A stretch of DNA of 64,000 bases from Tethya wilhelma (taxonomy: Eukaryota > Porifera > Demospongiae > Tethyida > Tethyidae), in the NCBI GenBank assembly GCA_964030475.1, contig CAXIPT010000008.1, positions 937,501 through 1,001,500 of the forward strand, given 5' to 3'. The notes under the pieces were generated by a model. That model made no database searches. It was not told the DNA's origin and saw only the letters and a list, made by a program, of their open reading frames with translations. Positions 36,591 to 47,807 of this stretch are shown here, one piece after another; position 1 is the stretch's first letter, and every line of letters begins with the position of its first letter. The position numbers were made by a program, and so were the translations under genes.

Positions 36591-37026
36591 GATCTACCTC
36601 CGACCACGGTAGTTTTAGCTCAATCTCAAACATTGGCGATGATATGTGAAGATCCAGCCTACTCCTGAAGTAGTGAGACTGACCAAGATTCTATAGTGAA
36701 GGAAAGAAACCCACCAATTATGATAGGATCGATACTTTTGGTCAGTTGAATCAATTTCATATACCTGCATCACCGCATTGAAGAAACATGTGTTACCAAG
36801 ATTTGAGAGCCCCTAAAATCAAGAAATTAATAAAAATAAATAAGAATTTGCCATGTGCACAGTGTTTCCTTTCACTCACAGGGACTGAAAAAGATTGTCC
36901 CTTTCTGCTTTTGGTTACCACGAAGTTGTCTGCTTCCACCGCATCCTTTGAGCTCTTCTTTGGCTTGGTCTGATGAGAACTAGCCTGAGGCCTACCCTTA
37001 GCTCCGCGTTTCTTTTTCTTGCCCAT
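32708..37026 (-). CDS. USP16: USP16/USP45-type ubiquitin hydrolase
   Basis: Twelve exons: 36880-37026, 36766-36813, 36598-36690, 36355-36485, 36123-36211, 35942-36033, 35798-35884, 35651-35710, 35375-35541, 34054-35308, 33509-33762 and 32708-33248. [12 protein letters not shown] starts a basic leader as in USP16. The cysteine box is [16 protein letters not shown], followed by [47 protein letters not shown] and [15 protein letters not shown] ~400-residue acidic Ser/Glu-rich insert precedes [11 protein letters not shown]. Then come [20 protein letters not shown] and the histidine box [18 protein letters not shown], ending in [10 protein letters not shown]. It removes ubiquitin; USP16 acts on histone H2A, USP45 in DNA repair. 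The ZnF-UBP domain found between leader and Cys box in vertebrates is absent. Start chosen at the ATG giving MGKKKK. Confidence 0.92.
36545..36587. repeat. (CA)n microsatellite just inside a 5' splice site
   Basis: On the minus strand (GT)n starts about ten bases after the USP donor GAG|GTAGATCTG. Confidence 0.9.
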
Positions 37027-37411
37027 CTCACCAAAACTTGCTGATTCAGCAGACTTTCTGCCCACGTGGCATTATTAGGCTTTGCTGATACGGAGTAGTT
37101 TACTAGAATATACGGATAGTCGAAGATTTTTAACCCTTTGTTCACTGCATTTCTGGAACCTTTGTGAGGAACTTAGATGCCATTATCATTAGCTCCTGTT
37201 TACACCGGCTTCTATTAGCCTCCTATAGGGTGGATGATCTGATCGACGAAGCTGCCGGGACAGGTTCTGCTGAATGCAGCCGATACAGATCAGTACGCAA
37301 GTTGAACTCAAAACATATTTTGCTGTTTTTATACCACCCTGTTGTGTATTTGTACCCACACATCTCTGATAAACCTGCCTACCATACCAGGCCCTTCTTT
37401 CCTCTCCAGGA
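37027..37411. promoter_or_regulatory. Putative bidirectional promoter region
   Basis: The region lies between the USP start and the ATG of the next plus-strand gene. An open stretch at 37164-37290 could be 5' leader or a small upstream exon. No core motif was identified. Confidence 0.35.
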
Positions 37412-38331
37412 ATGAACGCAGCAGTGGTGTTGATAGTGCTATTGTTGGCTGTCCCTCTCCAGCTCTTTCTCTCCCACTACATCCAGCAGGCCTACCTCGA
37501 GGCGTCTTCCCTGGAGAGCCAGACCATGACTGACAAGACTACAGTGGATAGAGAGGGAGAGATCGTAGTGTCAGATCATAGCTCACACAGAGACGTTCAG
37601 GATGACATTGATAAGATGAGAGCTGAGGCAATGGATAGGTCAGTATGTAGCCTCGTTCCCATGCTCCCTCTCCGTGAGTCCACACCTGCCAGAAATTAAA
37701 TGCATACTTCCATTTTATTTCCGGACAGGGAGCCTGGGAAGCTAGTCAGTATGTAGACTATTAAATCAAGCTTCTGTTTGGGTACGTACAAAGAGAAAGA
37801 AAAGTAGCGAGTCTTCTTTAATTATGTTGTGGTGATTGTAAGAGTGGTGTTAGACTCTTGGTAGTGAGTGATGTTGATGTGTCTAAAAGTAACAGATGTA
37901 AATGTCACTAGTAGCAAGAGGTAGTGACTGTCTCAACTACAGTGAACAACTTATCTTGCAGATGTACTTAATGAACACTTTTATGTTATGTAGTTGTACA
38001 AATTTTAGCCACTTTGTTAATTTGTCCAAATTTTATGTTAATTTAACCTCTAACAGACTGGGTGTATCGCTCAAGCACATAGTGGAGAATGTTCAAGAGA
38101 CGTTCCATTATTACTCCAAGTGGGAACACTTCAAGGAGCTGTTCGTCATCCCTTACAAGAAGCCTCAACTTGAAGAGGAAGGAGAAATGCTTCACGTTAG
38201 TAGAAATGAAAATGGAGAACTGATAATCACGACAAGAAAAGTACGATCACCGAAAAAGAGTAAAGCAAAAGACAAACCGAAATCAAAGAATGTCTCCATC
38301 AAATCTAAACAGTCAACAAGAAAAGCCAGTT
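37412..38331 (+). CDS. Small membrane-anchored protein of unknown function (3' cut)
   Basis: Exon 37412-37639 encodes an N-terminal hydrophobic segment (AAVVLIVLLLAVPLQLFL, residues 3-20) that could be a signal peptide or a signal anchor, then an acidic, hydrophilic stretch with MRAEAMDR. A donor (GATAG|GTCAGT) and an acceptor at 38057 join it to RLGVSLKHIVENVQETFHYY, SKWEHFKELFVIPYKKP and a Lys/Ser-rich tail (SPKKSKAKDKPKSK). The frame reaches the N at 38332 without a stop. I do not recognise the family. The intron holds a GGGAACGAGGCT-type foldback near 37649-37740. Confidence 0.5.
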
Positions 38332-38337
38332 NCTCAC

Positions 38338-40221
38338 CACTCATGCAGTGTAATGATCTCTGGCTTTCCTTTCAGCTTCTTCAACAACTTGATCTCATTG
38401 ACATAAGCCTGCTGGATGGCTGGATCAGTGTGCTTGATATACACCTCCTTTAGTGCATACGTCTGATAGTTGCCATTCAACTCCACCACCTTGTACACCT
38501 GCAAAACACAACAAGAGGGAAAATTACGATAGAATCTGAGATCAAATGGCGTTTACGTGAAATATGATTATGGATACAAAGAACCAATGAACACAAGAGT
38601 AAGGATACTATAAATCATGATCGTTTCACAAGGAAAAGTAAATGACACAAAGGAATGACACGCATAACTCAACAAGTGTGGAAAGTTTACACAGATTTTT
38701 ACAAAAATTATAATCAAAGATGATAATAATTGAAATACTATCTGTGTCTGGTATTTCAAGTTCTAGGTATCGAGTGGAGGCATTGCCATAAGCCACGCTT
38801 CCTTTCCCTGAAACGACACACTTGTTGGGAATGGGTTTAATTACACAGAAGCCACTCAGCACAAACAAAGACTGTAAATCGCATGGTTCCTGTATATAGC
38901 TATGTAGATTATGACGTTACGAGAATATACACACAAACACACACTAACCTTGTTAACCAGGCCCTCCCCACACGCTTTAAATTGCTAGTGATAAGCATAG
39001 CAGTAGGCCTAGCCTCGTTCCCAGGCTCCTCCCTCGCGAATATTTCCCTCCTTATTTTCGTAGGAAATATTCGCAAGGGAGGAGCCTGGGAACAAGGCTA
39101 GTGAAGGCCTGCATGGTTTACGAGGCCAAACACACACTACGTAAAGAGTCACACTCCATTACACACTCGCAGTCACTAGAACTATGATCTAATACTACAC
39201 TGACTAGTCTCCATTATGGAACATTGTGAGTGTATTGTTATGTAAAACTTGCTGGAATGCAAACTCACCAATTAACTAACTACCAGGACAACTCCTAATT
39301 ACTGCTGAATAACAAACAATGCCATTACCCTATGGACAACAGCCTCTCCTCCATTAGCGAGAGACATAATTATGCAGATGATGTCACACACTAATGGCAC
39401 ACTTGCACTACAGCACATACCTTGCTGGACCCTCCACGCCCGATCATACTGACCCTCTTCAGTTGTTTCCCTGATCTCAGCACCACCACATTCTCTTCCT
39501 CTTCGGGTGAACTGAAATCTAATGGCTTCATTGATTGAACTGGTGGGTTAGGACCAGCCACACTTGCAGTTCCATTGGTCATATTCTCCGCTTCTCTTGT
39601 CGTGTGTGTCTGTATTGAGATTAGAGGTTGTTTTATCGGAGGTGGGGGTTTTTGGTGGCCATCCAGAGGCGGTTTTGACAAGGAGCAGAGTTGCTTGGGA
39701 AGTGATCTGCATCTGGAAATCAAAGCACTGTCTTTGTTCATGGGTGTGGTATCATTGTAAGGGTGGTTGCCTGCTGTAGCATGGCAACTGGGTGGGTTGT
39801 GAGTAGAGACGTCCTCCAGGGGTGCTGCATCTTGTGGTCTCACGACGGGGAACGTTGAAGATGGGGTGCCTACAGTTGACCTTTGACCTACTTTGTCTTT
39901 GGCGGCAGATGTTGTTGTTGACCTGATGACCTGTTCTTTGTTTGAAGGGTAAGTGGAGCTTGGAGTGCCTTTGTGTGTGACTCGAAATGTAGATGGTGTT
40001 GCATTTTCTTTGTCGTTCTCAAAGGCTCGTGGGTGTGAAGAATGAGGAGCAGCTAACTCCAGAGGAGTGACCAGACTTCTCTCTTTCTGGCGGGGTATAG
40101 TTCGTGATGGGTCATGTTCTTTGACAGGATGACCATCTACTTCTTCGTTGTGTGGCGCTCTCAAAGGAGGACCAAGACTTTTTAGTGAGGTGAGGGAGTT
40201 TCTCTTTTTGGAATACAACAT
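38338..40221 (-). CDS. TTK: TTK/Mps1 spindle-checkpoint kinase, N-terminal part
   Basis: Exon 1 (39421-40221) starts MLYSKKRNSLTSLKSL and encodes ~265 residues of low-complexity Ser/Thr/Pro-rich sequence with repeated TPSSTF/TPSTF motifs. It ends in the kinase glycine loop MIGRGGSSK. Exon 2 (38338-38498) continues VYKVVELNG, with the VAIK-type lysine in YALKEVYIK and helix C as YVNEIKLLKKLKGKPEII. The GRGGSSKV loop and NEI..L.KL pattern are those of TTK, a dual-specificity kinase at kinetochores. The TPR domain of vertebrate TTK is not recognisable. The catalytic HRD/DFG exons are missing because the contig stops at the N at 38332. A protein-like stretch at 38700-38875 (-) lies in the intron; its status is unclear. 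Confidence 0.85.
39010..39102. repeat. Foldback element, GGGAACGAGGCT family (best copy)
   Basis: Arms TAGCCTCGTTCCCAGGCTCC and GGAGCCTGGGAACAAGGCTA pair through CTCCCTCGCGAATATTT / AAATATTCGCAAGGGAG with a loop of about 15 bp. It lies within the TTK intron. Confidence 0.9.
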
Positions 40222-40376
40222 GCTAAAAACACTACGCCGACAAAATTTATTTGAATTTAATCGCTACTGCGCATGCGTAGAAACGAGCGTGGGCCGTGGG
40301 GTATAAAACTGTGCGATACAAAACATCAGACAAGAGTCACTCAGCGGAGATTCTTGGGAAAAGATAAAAAAACAAG
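40222..40376 (+). promoter_or_regulatory. Divergent promoter and 5' leader of the first Slp-like gene
   Basis: A TATA-like GGTATAAAAC lies at about 40300. About 75 bases downstream, AAAACAA|GTAAGT near 40374 looks like the donor of a non-coding first exon. It would splice to 41700, where CTCCTATAG precedes the coding start at 41733. The TTK start is at 40221 on the other strand, so the region is head to head. Confidence 0.45.
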
Positions 40377-41732
40377 TAAGTAAATCAATATGATATACAT
40401 TAAAACGGCTAACATCTAAACCTAGCAGAATTATACAGCTATAGAGCGCCAATCTAAGTAACTTGTTGTATCACTAAAGACCCCATGCCATGCCATTTCT
40501 CATCAGATACTAAGCTTAACAGTTGTCACAAGGGTTGTTTATTTTGGATGAGTCATAGCAATTCTCATGATGACTCAAACTTAGTAGTGGCCCGAGTTTG
40601 ATTCCTGATGCCTGCCCCGGGTCTTCCTTGCATCTTTGTTATAGGGAGCTAAGAACTATCATATCTGCCAGAAGTTGGGTGCATATATATAGATGCCACA
40701 TGCGTTGTTTGTGTTAGTGGTGGTGCATTGGTTTGGTAGCCGTTGATTGTCAAGTATCTCAAGTTACATCGTGGTTTCAAATGTTTGCTACACAACATCA
40801 TGTACATCCGCAATAGGTAATTATGTTAATTGCTACATTTAGTGTACAAAAGTTCAAATGGAATGTGTACTATCCTAATTAATAGGTACCTCAAAAATTG
40901 CATGTATATGCATTCATTTCCTACGAAAGTACATCAAATTGCATGTATTCCCACGGAACCACTTTGCTGTAGATTATGACCGAGGCTGGTACCTCCAGTA
41001 GCTGCTAAACAAATATAGTTTCAAATTGTGCAGTTGTGAAATCACTGATATGTGCATAAACAATTCCTGGAAAGTTTTGTTGTATGCTATATTATTATTA
41101 TGCATATGCCACAGTCTTTGATCACTTCCTGGTTCTGTGATCACTGTCTTAGCTTAATTAGCGTGGTCCATTTCTTGAGTAGATCATCAGTGCATGGATA
41201 CATAGTCTTTGAATTGTGAAATATTGCATGACTGGTTGTAATAAAGAATATTTCTGTCATGTATGCATAGTGTCTCCCCCACACTCCAATAATAATATTA
41301 TATCCAATTAATTCAGTACTACATATGTGAGAGTGCAAAACTTTGCAGACAAATCAATGGCTTACCTAACTGAAGCTTAAGAGCTATAAAGAGTATCCAT
41401 GTTGTGCATGCCATACATGTGTAAGTGTCAGTTAAACATGTACCCCAGTTGTACTCTATAGTTTATAGCTTGGCTGTTTATGATACAAATTAATTGCATG
41501 CTTTGTCCATAATAGTCCCAAGTAGTGATCCAATTTATTCCTAGAAATTACATTGCTTGTGTAATACGATATGCACACAATGACAATTATAATTGCTGCA
41601 TTGGCACACTGTTTGGTTTCAAGAGACAGTTTAAACTGCTTAACACCCACACAGTCACATGGAACAACACTCTCACACCTAATGTATCTCTCTCCTATAG
41701 ATACACTGACTGTATATTAAACTGCTGAGATT

Positions 41733-41919
41733 ATGACGGACATACTACCAGCAAAGAGAAATGCAGACAAGGCCACCACTAGTTGCAGTGTGGACCTCAG
41801 CTTCCTTGATGATAAAGAGAGAGCCATCTTGCTCAAGGTCATCAAAGCTGACCTGGAACTGAAGAAGAATACACTAGGGTGAGTGAGTCACACACACGCG
41901 CACACACATGCACACACAN

Positions 41920-41952
<33 letters not shown>

Positions 41953-44900
41953 CAATGCAAGACACCACAAGTCACAAACATTCCAAATCTATATTAATCA
42001 ATCCAAGCTTAGGCTAAATGAATTATCATAATTATATTAGTCCCACACAGCAATATGAGTAATGCCATGTTGTGTGCTATAGGTATCTGAAGAAGGCTAT
42101 TGAGCTGGGAAGACAGTTCCAGCTGACTCAGAAATCCACTGATGATGCTCGTGGTACCTGTGCTTGCTGCGGACAGCTCTTTCGCACGTTTTGCGATCGT
42201 AAGCGTGCAGCACAGTGTCAGCATTGTCAGCACCTGGTCTGCAAGCTGTGCAAGAGAGAGCAAGGTGGCAGCATCTCCTGTGTCTTGTGCATCAAAGAGA
42301 AGTGAGTGCATCCATAGCTAGAACCCAGGGATAATGCTGACCACCACAGTAGCTAGTGTTGTAACTGTATGTATGTATGTAAGTATGCAAGTTCTATTAT
42401 GGCTACTGTATGTGGGTGTGCTATAGGCATAATGTGATAGTATGCATAACAATCAGTATCAATGCACATGACCACTTTTGTCTATAGACAGTCATTTGAT
42501 ATTTTTGAACATTCACCCAATAGATTATACACCCTACAATCAATGGACTATCAGCCAGTCTTTCATCATGATAACAATAATGGAATACAACTCTCACCCA
42601 TTGATGCTACTAGCAGTGAGTCAGTGGATGGGCCTGCAGTACAATCACTGTATGGCTCCGATCTACTGAAGAAATGTCTGGAAAATGGCCAAACAAAACA
42701 AGTAACCCTGAATCTTTCTGCCCAAGATGGTAAGACATATTCAACACTCCAACTGACACTTAAACATTCACCACTGCATGCACTTTGGCTAGCCCTTCTT
42801 CCTTGGTGTATATGAGGCTAGTGTATAATATTATGTGTACTGAGCTTTACTATTCTTTCTGTCCTTCCATTGTATGTAGAAGGACGTTCCAGATCTCACA
42901 CACTGCCTGCTATCCAGCCATTGACTGCTAAGAGAGAAGCACTGAAGCAAGAGAGATCCCAGTCACTCCAACCCACCACCATACCCTCTCTCTCCGACCC
43001 AAACTGTGGCTTCAAGCTCATCAAACAAGCCAAGAGCGACGAGGAAATGATTGACCTCTGCAGCTTGTACAGCGAACCCTGTGACCCTGAGGACTATGAC
43101 ATCCACGGAGAAATAAAGATCGGTGTTTGGTACAAAACTGAAGAGAACACGCTCTACGTTCGGGTGGTGAAAGCCAAGGATCTTTCAGCAGCAAATGAAG
43201 ATGGTACTTCTGATCCTTACGTCAAGCTTTACCTGCTTCCTGGCATGGGGAAATTGGCGAAACGAAGAACAACCATTCAAAGGTGTACGACAAAACCTGT
43301 ATTCAACGAAATACTGAAGGTACATTGCATTCCATGTTAACTATAGTGTGTGTGTTTTAGTGAAGTTTTCTTTTTTATTTAAGAATCTGGGTATATTTTT
43401 CCTTTTTTTTCTTGTAGTATGGTCGATTGAATGAAGAGGAGATTCGAGCGAAGACATTGTTGGTGAGAATGTCAGACTGGGACAGATACGGTAGGAACCA
43501 GTTCCTGGGAGAAGTTAGTCTTCCTCTCTCTTCCATGGACCTCACTAACTCCACTGACAAGTGGTACACTCTACAGAAAATGGTAAGCGAACATGATATC
43601 ATCATAGACTTTATATGTGTCACAATAACAAACCATGTTTAATACTAGGAGAAAAATAATGAGCTGAACTCCCCTGGATCTAAAGGAAAGGTGCTTATTT
43701 CGTTGAAATTTGAGCCGTACGGGGCAGACTCTTTAAGCAGAGAAGGAAAGATGAAGACTCTAGGGAAGCTAATCATCTTAGTGAAGCAAGCAGAAGATCT
43801 GAAGCCGGGTGATGTGAATGCTCAAATCAATCCATTTGCACGATGCTACCTTCTGCCAACCCGACTCATCGACAGCAAGAAGAAATCAAGAGTCATGATG
43901 AACACTCTGAACCCAGTGTGGGACGCCACGATCGAGTACCCCCAGGTCTTTCTCCAGGAGTTGGAAAGCAGCCAAGTGCTTGAAGTGACAATCTGGGACC
44001 AAGATAGACGAGGAGTGAATGAGTTTATTGGAGGCATTAGACTCGGGCCCGACCCGTTGGTTTCCAGTGGTAGTACTGAGTGGATGGATTCCATTGGAGA
44101 TGAGGTGACTCACTGGGAGGCTGCATTGGCCACACCAGGAGAGTGGGTGGAGCAGTGGCACACACTGAGACCGAACATGACCTCCCTAAACCCGAATGCC
44201 AAGAAGAAACGCAACAGTCTCCTTCCGGATGTGCCATACAATAGAGATCGCTCCAAGAGTACGACCAGTATATCTTCTGCCATGAGTATGGACTATGCTT
44301 CACCAGTTACATGGCTGAGGAGTTTCTCAGGAGTATCGAAAACACTTCCCTCCTCCTCTTCTACCAAAGTAAGTCCACTGTCACTGTGTGTATTTTAGGC
44401 ACTGTATATGAATGTACTAGGCACACACACAAATCATCAAATTTAAACTTGTCAATATTTTGATTTTACTGTCAATATTTCCGGCTATATGGTAATTATT
44501 TTATAGTCAACATTGTAATGTTTCATATACTATCATCTTTCATTTCCTAGAAAACCAATACAGATACTTTGAAGTCTCTTTCCATGAAGAGACCACCCAG
44601 AGGCATCTACAACATCTGTGGAGAGATTCTGCTCACCATAGAGTACAAGGATGAGACCCTGGTGGTGCACATCGACAGAGCAGTGAAGATAGCAGCTGCC
44701 AACAAGAACGGCACGTCAGACTCGTACGTCAAGACCTACCTCCTTCCTGACCGATCCAAAATCTCAAAGAGGAAGACAAAGATTGTAAAGAAAACTGCCG
44801 ACCCTGTTTACAACAGCACTCTAAAGGTAAGGATTATGTAGCCTCATACCCAGGCTCCTCCTTTGCGAATATTTCCTTCGAAAATATTCACGAGGGAGGA

Positions 44901-45515
44901 GCCTGGAAACGAGACAGGATTATGTATGCAATGATACATATAATCTTAAGCATTACCCTGTACTTTATTGGTTGACATTTCCTCTTCATGCAGTACCATG
45001 TTCCTACCATTGATGATCTTAGTGGGCGTGCTCTCTGGTTGACCATCTGGCACACCAGACTCACTAGCAATGCGTTCCTCGGTGAGGTCTGCATCCCTCT
45101 AGCCACACTTGATTTTGAGAACCCTTCAGAGCAGTGGTACACACTGCACGACTTCACCGAATCTGGTATCATCCTTCCCGATGGTCACAGCCTGCTGGAG
45201 GAGGCTGGTGAAGAGAACGAAGATGAGGAACTATCCACAAACAGTGAGAGAAGTACCAGCATATCTCTTTCTCGATCTACAAAGTCCAAGTCCAATTCTC
45301 CGCCTCCTGTCCCTCCACCTGGCCAGTATCCCCTCATACCAACAATAAGCGTTGAGGATTATGAAGAGTTGGAGACAGTGCAAGAGGATTCGCCAGAACC
45401 TAAACTCACGCTCAGTAACGTTGTTCAGAATAAGGATAACATCTCTGAAGACTCTATCATACCTGTTGCAACTATAACAGAAGTGAAGGCCGAGATTCAT
45501 TTCAATGGAGACTGA
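41733..45515 (+). CDS. Synaptotagmin-like protein with Rab-binding Zn finger and three C2 domains
   Basis: Exons 41733-41878, 42083-42301, 42488-42729, 42880-43319, 43418-43582, 43649-44368, 44551-44826, 44994-45515. The N-terminus has an Slp homology domain: helix LSFLDDKERAILLKVIKADL, then CACCGQLF, CQHCQHLVCKLCKRE and CVLC zinc ligands. C2A runs from GEIKIGVWYKTEENTLYVRV through SDPYVKLYLLP to QFLGEVSLPLS. C2B starts GKVLISLKFEP and ends with the Slp-type RLGPDPL, TEWMDSIGDEVTHWE, GEWVEQWHTLRP. A third C2 (GEILLTIEYKDETLVVHIDR, SDSYVKTYLLPD, NAFLGEVCIPL) resembles C2A. A Ser/Pro-rich tail follows. Slp proteins bind Rab27-type GTPases and tether vesicles; vertebrate members have two C2 domains. 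Confidence 0.88.
41889..41951. repeat. (CA)n microsatellite with a single-N join
   Basis: CA/CG repeat starting right after the donor of the first Slp-like coding exon; N at 41919 lies inside it. Confidence 0.9.
44399..44494. repeat. Degenerate MITE copy
   Basis: Ends TATTTCCGGCTATATGGTAA, matching the right end of the 1838-2034 MITE, and shares CAAATTTAAA/CAATATTT blocks with 716-838. Intronic. Confidence 0.5.
44841..44918. repeat. Foldback element, GGGAACGAGGCT family
   Basis: Arms TAGCCTCATACCCAGGCTCC and GGAGCCTGGAAACGAGACA with GCGAATATTTC...GAAAATATTCAC pairing inside. It starts about 14 bases after a donor site of the Slp-like gene. Confidence 0.85.
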
Positions 45516-45759
45516 TTTCACCATGCAGACATTGTTTGTGTATATTTTGTGTTACTCTACATGCTGCATTTTATTGAATATGTACATGTATATGACTGCT
45601 GTTCTCAATTTTGTTGGCATCTGGCGACCCTGTGCCTATTGATCGGGATCGCGCGTTGTAGTTTAGATCGCTATGAGCATGCGCAGACAATCTCTAGCTC
45701 TTGGGCAAAAACGCCTCGCATACAGTTTCTGTCAAACTTGCGGAAAAAATCTGAAAAGA

Positions 45760-47502
45760 ATGGAAGTTACTGATTTCTTCAACATCCACGCTGACAAGAG
45801 CACAGCTGTGCTCACTAGTGTCACGACAACCACAGTAGATCTCAGTTTCCTCACTGACAGAGAGAGAGCCATCATCCTGAAGGTCATCAAGGCTGACCTG
45901 GAACTGAAGAGGAGCACCTTGGGGTGTGTGCATATTATAGCTGTAATTTTATTGTGTATTTTCATTGCTGTATCTATGTAACTAATACTGCTGTGTGTCT
46001 AGGTACTTGAAGAGTGTTGTAGAAGCTGGGAAACAGTTTCGATCAGCTCAAAAATTCTCTGAAGACTTTTCTAATAAGTGCACCTGTTGTGCTCAACGAT
46101 TCTACAATCCAGTTACCAAAAAGAGAAATTCAGTCAAGTCATTCCAGTGTCAGCAATGCAAATGTACCATATGTGTAAAGTGTGAGAGGATTCAGAATGG
46201 CGAAGTTGTTTGTATCATCTGCTTCAGGGAAAAGTAAGGAAATTGTTGATTTTATAATATTATCGTTTGTTTGATGTAGTAGTTTCAGTTTTGATAAGCA
46301 AACAATAGCAATCTTATAGGTACCAATTCAAAACAGGATATATATACGGTATATAGTTACACACTAGATGCTTCACGTGCCATGGACTGTATACATTGCC
46401 AATGGATTTACATATGCAAACATGAAAGAGTCAACAATATTATACAAACACAATGCTCATTAGTACAGATTGACCTTTGACTTGTGTTATAGTGAGTGAA
46501 TGAAGTGTCAGATACTGACAGCCAAGTTAGGCTGCATGGCAGGCAACTGCCAGTCACGTTACTTTGTATTATAAGTTATTAACAACAGATGAACTATGAA
46601 ACGTGCATTGAACCGATTGAACTGAAGTTCCTACCTCAGGGAAGCACAACTCATATGATTCCTTTCATGTCACTGAATTGTAATAGTGCTGCTTGCAGTA
46701 AACTAAACTAGTTTGTGGTAGAGCTCTGCTGAATCCCTCATTCGTTCTCTTCAATCATGCAGGTTATACATGCTTCAGACTTTGGATTACCTCCCGGTGT
46801 TTCAACCCAATCGTTTTCCCACTGAAGGACAAGAATCACAGGACACAACAGTTGCTGTTAGTAAGGAGGACGCTCCTGCGGTACCTCTCTATGGGTCTGA
46901 TTTGCTCAAAAAGTCTCTTGAAATAACACGCAAACGAATTAAGTTTGCCAGTAAAGGTAATAGGTTTGAATCACCAATTTGAAAGTAATTATAATATTAT
47001 TTTATAGCTATAAAATTTATTGTTTTATTCATCTGTATTGTTTACTGGTTCAATACTGTACATAGTGGAAGACAGTGGCAAGCTGCAGATGTCTCTCGAT
47101 TTGACCACAGCCCAAGAAAAGGAGAAGAAGCAACCAGCTGCTGTGCCTCTTTTCACAACGTACTCAACCTCTGTCCACGATTCCAAGTCAGGTTTTAGGC
47201 TTGTCAAGGAGATGAAAGCTGAAGAGGAACTGATCGACGTTTGCAGTCTGTACAGCGAGCCTTGTAATCCTATCGACTATAAGATTTCTGGGAGGATAAT
47301 GTTTGGAATTTGGTACCGTAAAGAAGAAAATATTCTCTACGTTCGGATCTCAAAGTTGGAAAAGTTGCTTGGAGTCAGAGTTGATGGTACTTCAGATCCT
47401 TACGTGAAGACCTATCTCCTTCCCGGAAAGAACAAGCTGTTGAAGAGGAGAACTGGAATACATCGAGGAACAACAGAGCCTGAGATCAATGAGCTTCTAA
47501 AG
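45760..47502 (+). CDS. Second Slp-like gene, first assembled copy (5' half)
   Basis: Exons 45760-45923, 46003-46233, 46763-46955 and 47066-47502 encode MEVTDFFNIH, the Slp helix LSFLTDRERAIILKVIKADL, zinc ligands CTCCAQRF and CQQCKCTICVKCERI, then DLLKKSLEI and the first half of C2A (GRIMFGIWYRKEENILYVRI, SDPYVKTYLLPG). An in-frame ATG upstream at 45673 would add 29 residues (MSMRRQSLALG); I prefer 45760 because the second copy keeps it. The copy stops at a (GT)n repeat and the N at 47712. It is nearly identical to 47808-49557, so it is most likely the other haplotype of the following gene, not a third gene. Confidence 0.75.
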
Positions 47503-47656
47503 GTAATCATTGTGTGTGAATATATAAGGAAGTTATTGTAAAGAGTACTATACTGCATCTAGTCATGTAATTGTGTAGACAATACAGCATTCACTTATTT
47601 GTGGTCATTAAAAATGTTTAATACAATGGATGTGCATAAGTTTTATTACTCTTTGT

Positions 47657-47671
47657 GTGTGTGTGTGTATG

Positions 47672-47711
<40 letters not shown>
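47657..47711. repeat. (GT)n microsatellite ending at a contig join
   Basis: The same repeat, in the same intron position, occurs at 49703-49782 in the second copy and contains its own single N at 49750. Confidence 0.95.
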
Positions 47712-47807
47712 NTCTCCGATAGATGTGTTTTTCCTTTTTCCGTTTACGTTCCTACAACGCCTCGCATACAGTTTCTGTCAAACTTTTACGGAAAAAATCT
47801 GAAAAGA

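Noticed and set aside
38626..38868. Minus-strand peptide SLFVLSGFCVIKPIPNKCVV as a TTK exon
   Set aside because: It does not fit between the glycine loop and VYKVVEL, which join directly; kept only as an unexplained protein-like stretch in the intron.
45760..47502. A third independent Slp-like gene
   Set aside because: Near-identity of exons and introns with 47808-49557, and truncation at a microsatellite with a single N, favour a second haplotype.
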